Both the position numbers and the translations under genes were made by a program. 64,000 nt of DNA from Rhea pennata (Eukaryota > Chordata > Aves > Rheiformes > Rheidae). Positions 37,243 through 49,355 of this stretch are shown here, in pieces (within the stretch, counting starts at the first letter, position 1; every line of letters starts with the position of its first letter). Location: assembly GCF_028389875.1 (NCBI RefSeq), contig NC_084702.1, positions 53,974,053-54,038,052 of the forward strand, in the 5' to 3' direction. The notes below the pieces were generated by a model that saw only the letters and a list, made by a program, of their open reading frames with translations, was not told the DNA's origin and made no database searches.

Positions 37243-40200
37243 CAAAAATCCAGACAGATCATTTCATGTACTTACACCTATGTAGAAAGGTGAATATCAA
37301 AATTACACAAACATACCAGTAGAAATCCCTAATTACTATTTCCAAATATAATTATATCCATCATAGCTATACATTAAAATATATATGTCTATATATTAAA
37401 ATATATATTAAAAATAATCTTGGATAAATCCTGTGACATTTTATCTATTATGTCATCTGTTACTATATTTCACTATTCTTCAGCATTTCTGATCAGAAAC
37501 TCTCCGTCTCACCAGTAACTTGGAAGCAGTAGCAATAACTGCTACCATTCTCAGCACAAGACGGAGTGCTGCACCTAGCAGGCCTGGCAGAATAAAACAG
37601 GCTCCCTACATTCTGCTGAGTAGAAGTAAAGCTGGTAAACTCAAGGAGACCTGCTATACTGATTTGCATTTAGCTACATGCATCAGAATTTAGACTCTCA
37701 ACATTTGAAGAGACCTTTAATTGAAATATTTCTATCAAAGAAGGAGCACAGTCATTTAGAAAAGAACTGCTCACTGAAGTTCTAAATTTTCCAAAGGGCA
37801 GATTTCAATTTTTTCAGTGATTTAATCCTTCATGAGTGAAAACACATTTCTACCACATTTTAGAGCCCATATTAACCTGAAGTTTTATGTTTTAATTCAG
37901 ATTTTCATTTGTCTCAAGCAGATAAATTAACTAGGATTTCCAAGCAGAATTTCAACTTTTAAAAAAATTAAGTCCAATATCAACATTAGTTTTGTGGGAA
38001 AAGATATTTCTTCCTTATTTATTTAATATTTACTTAATATTACTTAATTAATATTTACTGTACAGAACTACTTGTGAAATGTGCAGCTATAGAGAGAATG
38101 ACAATTGATGAGTTGAACAAGGAGGAGGAGCAGGAGAAGATGTGCAGCAGCATAAGAAGTGCCTCATACATTGCTCAAAAGAAATCTCTTCAGGTGAGTC
38201 AACAGAGAGAGTGATGGATTTGGACTCACTGGCCAGAAGAAAATGGAATGCAAAAAAGGTAGCAGGAAGCAAGGAAAAGAACATTTAGCTGTGCTGGTGA
38301 GGTACAATTAGAAACATGTAGATTTACTATAGGTGTTTTTTACAGAAAGTATTATACAGAGCAAATAAAGATTATATCATGTCCAAGTTTCAACATGGGC
38401 TCACTGAAATCACAAACATTTTTCCTCACCTCCTTTCTTCAAACCTTCCTAAGTGAGAGGAAAAATCCTTCTTTTCAACAATGTGAGGAAACTTTGAATA
38501 ACACAGACAAACAGAAGGGAGTTAAAACCTAAGAACCTGATTTATTTTTGAAAACATCTGGGTACATCAGTGATAAAGACTACAAAAAACACAGTGAGAG
38601 AGGGAGGGAAGGGGCAGAGAAAGAGAAAAAAATATATGGAGAACTTGCAAAGAAATTTTACAAGGAACCCTTTCACTGAATTGCATTATCCAACTTCAAC
38701 AGAACACTACATGCTTCATGTAAAAATAAACTCACCTCAGTTCAGCTCTTAAAAATACAGCCAACTTTCTAACTATTTCTCAGGCATTCATTTATAAGGC
38801 AAAAAAGCCAATTGGCAGACTGGCTTCAGAGTCCTATGATTGCCGTGTGAAGAGAAGGAGGAGGAAGTACAATTTGTCAGGATAAATATAACACTACTCA
38901 CTCATGACTGACTTTGCTGAATACATTTGGACTCATTATTTTCTCCTTTTTTATTCTAATTTTCTGTTTCTTAACATTATGCTCAGAGCAGACTCAAGAA
39001 TGGAATGTTCTTCCAGAAGTTCTGGCAAGCACAAATGACTCAAAGGAATGGGCCATGCTCCGGAGCATCATATCCAAAGCTTTTAGGGTACTGTGCTCAT
39101 CTTAGACTGAGGGACAGCTCTAATTAAGTGACCTAGAATTCCTTCCAAGTTGGAAGCTTTTTTCCAGGCAGAGAAGAAAGCAAGATGACAGCTTTGCAAT
39201 TCAGTTGCTTTGGAAGATTCCTAACTTTGACACGCACAGCCCAATGTATTTCCACATACGCTCACAAATGCAGTTAGTATTATCATTATAAATAACAGGA
39301 TTCAATGAACTGCAATCTCTTCCTAGTCGTGTGTCTTCATACTGTGAATAACTACATCATAAGGATCTTTCAGTCCATAAGCCACTAACAAGTGAAACTG
39401 AAGACAAATCTGTTGCAAGGAAAGAGGGAGAAGTTAAAGGATAAAATGAGAACCACGTGGAAAGAACAAGACAGTGAGAGTTCTGAAATGGAAGGTGAAG
39501 TAACCAGATACACACTAAGTAGGAAGGAATGCCAGGAAAAGATAGAAGTCAGCGGGACTTTCACATAACGACAGTCAGATGGGAAAGTTTTATAGCCTGG
39601 CACCTGGAAGAGAAAATGCTCAGAGGGAGAGGATGGAAGAGTTTTTAATTAGCAAAGGAGGAAAAAAAAAATCTAATCAAGGTTTTAAATATCAAATATG
39701 AAAGGGAGGGAAAACTGCAAGTAAAGCCAGAGTCAGTCTTTGGTTGTCTCTATGAGTACACACACAAAGTGGAGATGTGGTGTGCAGACCCATTTTCCTT
39801 TGCCCCCAGCTGCAAAAGCAGTCTGAAAATAGCAGATGGGCACAGACACTGAGAAAGATCATCATTGCTACTGGCTACCCTAGAGTAGCTATTAGAGTGG
39901 CTAACTGATCACTCTAGAATAAAGGGCTAAACATAAAATCCTGCTGAAAGACAAGAATATGAGATATCCAGGAGGGCAGAGAGATTATTGAATGATTGTT
40001 TTCAGGAAAGCTAGTATATTTTAAAATAGATGGCTTACAATTTTAATATATATATCTGTTCTCATGCCAAAGTGTAAATACATAGTCATTTCAATGAAAT
40101 CAGTGGAATGACTCAAGACATAGAAGATCAAACTTTGTTACAGTTAACTGGAACTGCAATAATATTTCATTTACCAGTATAAAAGCACACTTCATCACAT

Positions 40201-42142
40201 ATGCTTGAGCTGAGGGAAGTTTTCATAAATTCAACTGCATCAAGACGTTCACACATTTGGAAAAGAGACAAAAGATCTTATAATTGGTCATCAGGAAAAC
40301 TCAACCCTAAACTATTCAACCCTAAAAGCAAGCAAAAGATGATTGCTTTGTCTTCACTCAGTTTCATGTGCAAAGAAAGAATCATCATTTGGAAAGAATG
40401 CCAGTGCTGCTTCTAAAGCTTCAGGTTTAGCCTGTCATTCCTGATGTAGTAGAATTAATTTGAAAGTACAAGCCATATTAATAACATGACCGAACAATTC
40501 TAATCCCATACCATATGAACCTTTTATTATCCAGGCACTATATAACCTGGTAGTATCTAGAAAGCTTGAAAGAAGAATCTAACCACTGTCAGATTAAAGT
40601 TTTCAGTGGAGAGAAGAACTGTGACATCTCTGGCCCTAAGTTCTGGAACTTCATACATTTAAGAGCTTCACTAAAAGAACTCACTGAAGAAGGATCTGTC
40701 AGGCTCCACCAGAAGCGAGTGCAGTGCACCTCTAATTAGTCTGACTGCCTGTATGCTTGGCTAGCATTGTGAGGGTGACTCACGTTCCCCAAAGGGTCGC
40801 GGAATATCAAACCCTTCTGTTTCTGCAGTATTTGGACAGAGCATAGCCACAATTAAGTACATTACTATTGAATGTGTAACTTTATTCTGTAAATGATGTA
40901 AGTTTATGTAAACATGATTTATTTCCTCAGTGACTAACAGTATGTTACCATGTTCACTTATGGTTCCCATGTTCTACGCTAACATTCTGTGGAAACCTTT
41001 CTACTATAAACACATATATCAGTACAAATTGTGAACTATGTCAGAAATAACCCTACAAATCTCTATTCTCTTTCAAGACAGGTTTCAAATACTTTGAGAT
41101 CATTTGAAAAATAGTTGAAATATAGCATCATACGCTAAGTGCGGCATAAGTCTGATCTGTTACAATTAACATGTCATAACTTTGCCAAGCATCATATTCA
41201 TTACTTTATACTTTCAAACATGAGTCAAGTGGGGCTCATACGAATGAATTCTTATGTCACTGTTTGTTCCAATATACCCAAAACAAAAAGGGATTGACCG
41301 ATTCATGTGCAAACATACACTAAAACTACTGATACCTAACTAAAATCATCTATGCTTAGACAATTCCCTGCATACAGATGTCTTCCTTCCCTAATCACTA
41401 CGTGGTATCAATAACTACATCTGCAAAACCTACTGCTGAAAATCCAGCACATTTTAATCAGCACAAACCGGAAAACGGCTTGCAGTAGATTTTCTCACAG
41501 CTGAAGCAAGACAGGAATGAGGCACCAATTAATGACATACTCTCTCAAAATTCAAGCCTTGGTCTGCTCCCAGATCTTGTGGTAAATTCAGAACTCACTG
41601 ACACCGTCTGGCAGCCAGTTAGTTAGCAGTAACAGAGTTAAGATTTACCTATTCATTTCAGATAAGATCTTAAAAGAACTTAATGGGAACAAGTACCCAA
41701 TGGTCATTGAGAACTGGTAAATCTGGAGAAGCCTAATGTCTCTTTCTTTATCAGCAGAAGCAAAATCTTTCTCCTCTCAAGCTCTATTTCACCACAGAAG
41801 CAGAATAACTTAATCTTGTAACTTGAAGTGTTTAGATAAAAAACAAAATAGTCCTGTTAAACAAAGAAAATGAGACTACAAGACTTCATTAGGATAATGA
41901 AAATCGTACAAAGACTCTCTCCTCTGCCTTCTTTTCCCTTCCTATTTTTTCCTTCTCTGACAGGAGTCAGTGGGAGTTTTGTCCTCACAAGCCCTTTCCA
42001 TTCTCATCAAGTCAGCAAAGCTCTTGTCTTCGCAATGACTGTCTGCCTCAGTGTTTGTGTTTACAATGGGATAATCCTACGCTCTTCCTCTCAACCACAT
42101 TTTAAAAACAAAATGCAAACATGATCATTCTGCTGTTATTTT

Positions 42143-42159
42143 GGGGGGGGGGGGAGGGG
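42143..42159. repeat. G-run (12 G, A, 4 G)
   Basis: A single G-tract in AT-rich intron. It is too short on its own to form a classical four-tract quadruplex, although a 12-G run can fold or pair between strands. Confidence 0.85.
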
Positions 42160-45100
42160 AAACAGCCTTGCTGGCTTGTAGGTGGCTGAATGATAGAGAA
42201 GAGCAGGATAAAAGGAGGAGGTAAAGAATGAAAAGAACAAAATGTAAATAAAACCCTGGAAAATTTAAATGATTTATCTTCTGTGCACTAATAAATAATT
42301 ACCAATATAAGCCTGATTCCTTTTGCTCAGTGTGGTAAAAACAAAAAGTATGTGTCATGTTATGTTCACAAACATTTTTTCCAAACTTGCATCTGAGCTT
42401 TGGGAGCTTCTGCAGACATTAGTTAGTTTCTTTTGTCTTCTTGAAAGGGCTGCAGATGTGGCATTATCGATATACACTTAGAAAGAATTTAAATGAGGCC
42501 CCAATAGTGTATGACCCAAGTTTTAAAAATAATGAAGGATTCTTTTCCTAAGCTTTATTTTTTATGATTTCAAGATAACAAAACTGCTTTATTAATGTAC
42601 ATCCTAACTGAATAGATTTAATTGTTAATTTTTATGATTCTGTTTTCTGCCCACAGACAAAATTACATATTAAATGCTGTCCATGTTCAGACAAAAAAGT
42701 AAAAATATCACAGCTTTTTAAAAAATACATAAAAAAATCATAACCATGGTCTTCACATAGTTGTAAGACACTGTAGAAAGCTAATTCATTTCACAGCCCA
42801 GCAGAGGAAAGACTGTCCAAGCCTCAGTCAAGAATTTTAAGGCATGGATAGAAAAAAGTAGCGAAACACAAGGCTTTGAACCATGTTTATTTGGATGTTT
42901 TTTCTATCTCTTGCTTCGCATACTAACTTTGACCCATGTTATTAGGTACTAGAGAGGGGCACACTGAAGCAAACAAAAGGGACCCAAAAAGGAGGGGTGG
43001 AGGCTGGAGAATAAAAATGTTGGATGATGTATGTTTTTGGCACTTTTCATTAGTCTCTCTAATTATAAATGTTTCTGTATATCGCCTACCCACTCTTCTG
43101 TGCTTGTATAGCACCTTGCATACTCTGGGCACTAGAATATTATAAATCACTCTGATAATTTAGGCAGACAAATTAACTTGTAGAGAAGTGATTGCTACTA
43201 ATGGATCAGAGAGTATCAAAATAGAGTTACTGTTATGCTCTCAGAACTATTCACTTGCTACAACACTAAGCACTTCTACAGTAGTGTCCAGACTCCTAAA
43301 AAGAGAACTAAGCAAAGCTCCACATATTGCCCATACAATGCTTTTGCTTCTTTTAATCTAGTAATAAGGAAGCATTTTCAAAGAAAAAAAACACACAGTA
43401 GGTCACCTCTTACAGTGACATAGGCTAGCAATGGCCACAAAAATCTCAGGCACATCAACAGGAGGAAATCCTACCAGATAGTCAGAGAAGCTGCGTGCAC
43501 AGAAGAGAGAAATTACGTATTTGGTGTTGGGAATGTTTGCAGAAAGAATAAGGCAAAGCTCAAAGCCAAACGGAGAGAGAAACTTGCAAAGATCAACTTA
43601 CTCTTTTTAAACTTTTTTTAAGAGAATAAAATCCACCCTTGGCTTCTGATAAAGAACATCAGATGCACTGAGTGGTCAGAGAATGATGTAAATACCTCAA
43701 AATGCAATAAAATTTTAGGCAGGTTTGTTGATCTCACTGAATTTTACATTGTTTTGTCTTTTTGGAAATCTAATAAGCATTTCTTCACCAACCACTGGTG
43801 GCTATGGGTTCTGTGGTTTGCAGTTCATGTTGTTATCGTAAAATAAGGCTCTGAGCTATTACTCTCCCAGGACTATAGATTTTTACTGCCAACATTTTAT
43901 ACTGTTTGGCTAGATAGTAATTCTTCACTTGCTTTCTTATAGCAGTCCGGCTCCCATTTTGGCAGAAACTAGTCAGTCATTTCTGTTTTGCTTTGGTCTT
44001 TTGTCCTTCCTCTGTCCCTAGTCTCTAAAGTAAACAATGCAAAAAGCTGATTACGTGCTCTGTTGCTGTAGTGTTCATTACTTTCTTTGCCAAAGATCTT
44101 GCATGTAAAAATATCTGATACATTGGAATGCTAGATTAAGTAAAAGTAGAGAATTAAAATTTGCCATCCTTGCCATGGCAAAAAGTAAAAGGCAGTGAGT
44201 GACTTTGGAGTCTAAATAACAGCTTTGAAAATGCACAGAGTTGGATTTGAAATGATTCTATCTTCTTATCCCATTCATTTAGTCTTTTTCATATTTTTTA
44301 AAAAATAATTATTATAAAACTAGGTAAAAATAACTGCAAAGACATATGGAGCAGTGTTATATATTTTTGCATAGCGTGAGTGCACTTGAAATAGAAATAC
44401 AGATAACAACACTGTACTTTTAAAGAAACAAAGCACATTTTGGCAAAATGCTACAAGAGAGTATGCGTACACTCCTTTCAGCTGGCTTGTTTACGCTACA
44501 GAATCATCACAACGCAATCAGGAAACAAACTTCTATTTAACTAGCTGTAGCAAGTTGCTTAATGTAGACAAAGGTTTGATGATTCCTACCATTTTCACAA
44601 TTGCATCAATGAATAATCTTTCAATTAGTATAAAGGGACAACTCAATTCACTGCTGAATATTATTTGTAGCAGAGACATAGTAACTCTGCACAGTACACT
44701 ACTATAATACAGAACAGTAATAATGGACTTCTACCATGTCACCACAGCTCAAGATTTTGATATGCAGTGATTTTCATTTAACAGGTAGGCAAAGAGAAGA
44801 CAGTGTCTCTACCAAAATAGTTCAGTTCTCAAGGTTGTTTGGAATAATTCAGAATCATTCCCACGATACCAAAGAGATTTTATTAATCTCTCCTGGGCCG
44901 TTAACTTTATGAACATAACAAATTTTCCCTCTTACACATTCATATTGGCTTCATTGTCTAGCAAACTTAACCTCTATGAAAATTAAACCTATTTCATGGA
45001 GATAATGGAACTGAGTGGAGTGGATAACAGAACTGCAGCCAGCTGTGCAATAGAGCATTGCAGAACTCAGAACTTGGTCTTCTGAACCACGTTTTCCTGA

Positions 45101-45189
45101 TTATTAGCTAGGATTGACAAAGCAGTCTGTAACTGCCATGAAGTATCATTTATCGAAGGTTTACAGAAATCTTTCATGTGCTTCTAGAG

Positions 45190-45240
45190 TTCTCTCCCTC
45201 TTTTTCCTTCTCTCTTTCTTTCTCTTTCCTTCTTCCTTTC
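45190..45240. repeat. 51-base pure polypyrimidine tract
   Basis: Every base from 45,190 to 45,240 is C or T. On the RASGRF2 sense (minus) strand it is polypurine. Such mirror-like tracts can form triplex DNA. No exon follows it on either strand. Confidence 0.85.
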
Positions 45241-46203
45241 GATCAATTTGCCTGGTAGTTTTCTATAAGCACACCAAAATCTAAAACCATTTATTTCACC
45301 TGGCATCTTAAAGGATGCTGCAATACATGAAATTTTACTAGTTACTCAATTTTTTTTCTCTCGGTCAGCACAGTTTCATGAGTACCTATCACACACACAG
45401 CCCTATAAGGGGTTGTAGAGGGAACCTCCATGGAGGAGTGGTGGTTCTTTCTGCAATATTTCACAATAAATACATGAGTATGCAAGCACAGGTATTTTAA
45501 TACATTCAGTCAAAATAACAGAATCTAACTGTTTACAGTATCAATACTGACAGTCTGAAAGATAAATACAACCTGCTCATAAGTAGAGTCCCATTTTCAA
45601 TAGATAAAGCAGATACAGCACTTTACAATATTAGGTGGCAGGAAGCCCTCGATCTTAATACAATTGTGCATGATTGGATTATGGAGCTATTTGCCTTCCA
45701 CTGAAGCACCAGGTGTTGTGAAGCAATATATACTTTCAGGCAGGATATCAGACTAATGGAAAATGATCAGTATGTGTATAGATAGTACCGTATTCTGAAC
45801 TTAACTTCTGAATTGAAATTGAGGTTTAATTTTTCCATTAACTATAGCTGCAATTTAGATGTTCTCTCGTGCATTTCTCATATGTATATTTCAACACGTA
45901 GTAAAGCAGTCAAACAAAATGTTACAAGAAACACTGGCTGCTTTCACAGAGTTTTGCAAGGCTACATCAAGGATTCTTTACTTATAAAACAGTGTGTTTT
46001 AAAGGGCAATTTTTCCTTATTATTATTACAGCACTGACTTTTCAAGCAGTGTGACCTCTGCTACGTTATGTAATACCACTGCTTCATAATATGCTCTGGA
46101 TAGAACCAAAGTGGTATGAATTCTTTGACTGGACAGAGGTCAGCTCACATCCTTCTCCAGACCAGCTACACATAGACAGCATAAGAGTGGAACAGAAGAA
46201 TAC

Positions 46204-46310
46204 CTGAGAATGCTTGGAGACCCAGTGACGCAAGACGTTCAGGACACGATTAGTGGCTGCTCTGCGTATTATGAACTCTTTATCACACATGCGTTCAGAG
46301 TTGTTAAATC
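46204..46310 (-). CDS. RASGRF2: RASGRF2 exon [16 protein letters not shown]
   Basis: The most upstream RASGRF2 exon in the window: 107 bases. Two bases complete a Gly codon, then 35 codons follow: [20 protein letters not shown] then [15 protein letters not shown]. The acceptor is TTTCTGTTTACAG at 46,311-46,312 and the donor GTATTC at 46,203. [13 protein letters not shown] is the characteristic REM-region helix of Ras exchange factors. SER-M and RAATN replace TER-T and RTATN of human RASGRF2 as remembered. It corresponds to about residue 897 onward of the roughly 1,237-residue protein. The preceding exon (the Ser/Pro-rich region) must lie beyond the right edge or was not recognised. Confidence 0.96.
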
Positions 46311-47495
46311 CTGTAAACAGAAAAAAAGAAACATATATCATTGGAACTAAAATTAACAGATGCACATGTATGTGTAATGAAAGGAAAAAAAGCCTACACA
46401 GATGACATTCAAGCATGATCATTTAGGCTACTGAAATTCTGCAAGAGAGTAGAATACAATCTTGTCCATTGTAACTAATACAGACACCTTGGGTCAGTAC
46501 TCAGTTTTAGGAAGATGAAGGATATTTGTCTGACTTTCTATCATGAAGAGTAGAAGACAGGGCCAAACAAAAACTTACAGTGCCTATAATCAAGAATATT
46601 ACAGAAGGAATGTGAATACGATTTAGAAGGGGAAGACAATAGTGGTAAAGAAATAGGGGAAGATAGTAGTTCAAAGACAGAGGGGGAAGGTCAACAGAAG
46701 AAATGTTCCTTTTTAAAAGCAGTATGGTACAGTACAACATGGTTCTTTCTCTACTGTAATTTTACATTTTGTTACATTTGATCTCACATTGTGCTGTTTT
46801 CATTATCACCTCCTGCAGAGTCCAGGGAACAACTGGAAATTATCTTGCATATGACCAGTACTTCACAATTTTTTGGCATAAAAGCTGCAATACAAAAGCC
46901 TTTGTATTGCTATAAATAGCAAAGATAGACTAAACCTCTATTTCTTCTGTTAAAAAACAATTTGAGGGATTTTTAGAAAAGCCAGTATTTGGTTTGTTCT
47001 GTTTCATTGAAGATAAATTATTGAGGATAAAATTATTAAAGATAATCCAAAAACATCCAGACTGTTGCTCTCTAGTTTTAAGAGATAAGTAGGAAAATAG
47101 AAGTTTAACTGCACTCATGCATCTTTTACCACAGGTTGAACTCCAAGCCCCAAACTCCTTTTCTGCACTTATGGCTCATGGAAGTTTTTGTTTTGTTTTG
47201 TTTTTTAACTGAGGCAAATTACACTGTAGTTGGCATACAAGATAAAATATTAATGGAAGTTTCATATTAAAACATCTTCAAAAGTTTCACTGCCTATAAA
47301 CAGTAAAGTAACCGAAATCTCAGAGGCTTTACTCTAGAGAAGGTAACCTAGGTAACATTTTGTGTGTAAATTTCCTATGCCTTTCACAGCTAACCTCTTG
47401 CAGAAGCAATTAGGCATACATATTATGTACAGCTAGACACTTAATTGCAGCAATGAAAGCCACAATGAAAATCATATAATCAAGTAGTAGAGCCT

Positions 47496-47499
<4 letters not shown>

Positions 47500-47527
<28 letters not shown>
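47500..47527. repeat. A28 homopolymer
   Basis: Twenty-eight consecutive A, followed by an A/G-rich stretch to about 47,640. No AATAAA immediately precedes it on the plus strand. Confidence 0.9.
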
Positions 47528-47529
<2 letters not shown>

Positions 47530-48456
47530 AAAAGAAGTTTTGTTAAGCTGGAAGAAAAGCAGAAAATAAAATAGTTTTCAGTAAAAGAGTAGAAAAAAGA
47601 AACAAGGAGAAAAAAAAGAAACGAGGAGGAAAGGAAAAAATTCCACTGACCATTTCAGCAAACTTCTGCTAGTCAACAAATTTCATTAATTTTTAAACAT
47701 TAATTATTTATTGCAGACATTAAGCAAAATGTTCACTCACATTCACATTGTCAGTAGTTAATGTTGATGTCTCGAATCTACAAATACAGATCTCCGGTTG
47801 TGTAAGAAAAGAACTTAGTAAAACACAGATGTACAGGTGTAGATGTGAATTCAACTCTCAGGGGGTGACTCAAAGTATATATTCATGTACCGAACTTCAA
47901 ATAAATAACTAAATTAGTGAAATATAATCTCTTTCAAAACAAAGCTGGAAATCTATTAACTCCGCTCTAACCTTTGTTTTTAAATACCAAACAAATCAGA
48001 AATCCAGGATGCGTTTTCTTCTTTATGCAACATTAATAATTTATTGCTCCTTATTAAAAACAAAACAAAATAAATCCTCAAGCAATATCATCCAAAAAAT
48101 GTACCTGCAGATTGATTCCTGCAAAAAATCTTGTTTATGTCATTTTCCTGTGGATCCTTAGAAAATTTTAACTGTAAATGCTATCTCACAGTTCCTATTA
48201 ACAGCACCAGTCACAGCTGAACACTGCCATCTTTGAACTGAGTCCATAAACTCATACAGTAAAAATCATTACCCAGCTTTTCCCATCTGTCCCTTGCTTA
48301 GGGTAGTTACTTAGCAGTCTCTCTGACTTTTCAAGACTTCAGAAATTTTGGCATAAAAATGTGAACTCAGCTTGGGGAACGGACAGATTACTGCTCTTCA
48401 TTATTTACCTTTGTACTGATCACTATGGGGCGCTGAGTATACCTTTCCTTTATTTG

Positions 48457-48499
48457 CTCTCTCTTTCTCTTTCTTCTTCTTCTTCTTTTTTTTTTTTTT
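48457..48499. repeat. 43-base polypyrimidine tract with (TTC)n
   Basis: A pure C/T stretch of CT and TTC units ending in a T-run. No exon follows on the plus strand. Confidence 0.85.
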
Positions 48500-48568
48500 A
48501 AGATCGTATCCAAGGAAGTAATGCAAGTTTTAAAAATAAATGTGTAAAATTTTTCAAATAGTCTTGTT

Positions 48569-48614
48569 ATATGTAGTTAATGGCTTATGGTAATATGTAG
48601 TTAATATGTAGTTA
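48569..48614. repeat. ATATGTAGTTA direct repeat, three copies
   Basis: ATATGTAGTTA occurs at 48,569, 48,593 and 48,604; the last two adjoin. A small local duplication. Confidence 0.8.
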
Positions 48615-48849
48615 GTGGTATCCAGGAAAAGAACATTTTGTTATAAACATCTCAAAAACAGGTTCAAAGTGCACTAGGGTGTACTAGATCTCTTCTGGTC
48701 CCATTCCCCACCCTCCACTCTCCAAACAGTAAATTGTAAGAAATAAATTGTAGAGTGAAAATTCTGTTCTCACCCCAGTACTCAAAAGTCAGTACAGTTA
48801 CTCCTCTTTGTAAACAGGCTTAGCCTCCTACTTGGATGCCCAGCTTTAC

Positions 48850-49007
48850 CTCAAGATTTTCCCTCGGAACTTGCTTTGAGTAAAAGTAGGCTTTATCAAG
48901 GCTTCATACTCAGTAGCTTTGACAGCTACACGGCAGAGCCGAATCACGTCCAACAAGGCACGCTGGACAATACACGCAGTCCCAGGATCGCCCCCAAGTA
49001 ATGCAGG
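48850..49007 (-). pseudogene. Exon-like coding block, unknown protein
   Basis: A 158-base minus-strand block framed by an acceptor CCTTGTCCTGCTGCAG (AG at 49,009-49,008) and a donor AG-GTAAAG (GT at 48,849). One frame is open through all 52 codons: it starts PALLGGDPGTACIVQRALLD, continues VIRLCRVAVKATEYEALIKP and ends TFTQSKFRGKIL. The pattern looks like amphipathic helices, as in HEAT or ARM repeats. The other two frames have stops. The block has several CpGs, unlike its flanks. It is not part of RASGRF2 as known. I do not recognise the family. It may be a relic of another gene, an exon of an unannotated gene, or chance. Confidence 0.35.
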
Positions 49008-49186
49008 CTGCAGCAGGACAAGGGTTCTGGCACTTATTCAGAAAAAGAAGCCTCTGTCCAGCAGTTCCGCTGGGGCAATACACCAAAAAGGCATGATCTA
49101 CTATGCTGTTCCCAAGCAAGTGCTTCTGCAAGAGCATGAAGGAGATCTGACACAACTCACGTCAAAGGGATCAATCACGCTCTCAC

Positions 49187-49355
49187 TTCAAACACACACA
49201 ACAATGTTCAGGAAAATCCTTGGGGAATTGTACTGTAGCAGAGATGAAGTTGAAGAACTGCCCCTCATGAGGATGGAGATGGAAGTCATCAGTGACCAGT
49301 GTGGAGAAGTTTGCATAAGCAAGGCAGATCTCCCTTGGTCTGTCACCAGGAGACA
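49187..49355 (-). pseudogene. Second exon-like coding block, unknown protein
   Basis: A 169-base minus-strand block after a good acceptor (TTCTCACTTTGCAG, AG at 49,357-49,356). The frame is open for 55 codons. It includes SPGDRPREICLAYANFSTLV and then TDDFHLHPHEGQFFNFISAT, with third positions rich in C and T, as in coding DNA. A weak donor GTGAGA follows at 49,186; if the frame is read on instead, stops appear within a few codons. Joining this to the block at 48,850-49,007 does not keep phase, so either bases have been lost or the two are not adjacent exons. The antisense strand carries the window's longest open frame (48,919-49,425, 168 codons), which I take to be its shadow. Confidence 0.3.

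Larger units (their letters stand above)
34229..46203 (-). other. RASGRF2: RASGRF2 intron, about 12 kb
   Basis: An 11,975-base GT-AG intron. It contains T-runs (34,597-34,624 and near 35,897), a TA/CA microsatellite (37,171-37,242), a G-run (42,143-42,159) and a polypyrimidine tract (45,190-45,240). A somewhat GC-richer part at 35.1-35.65 kb has open frames on both strands (up to 144 codons) but no recognisable protein. No extra RASGRF2 exon was found. Confidence 0.85.
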
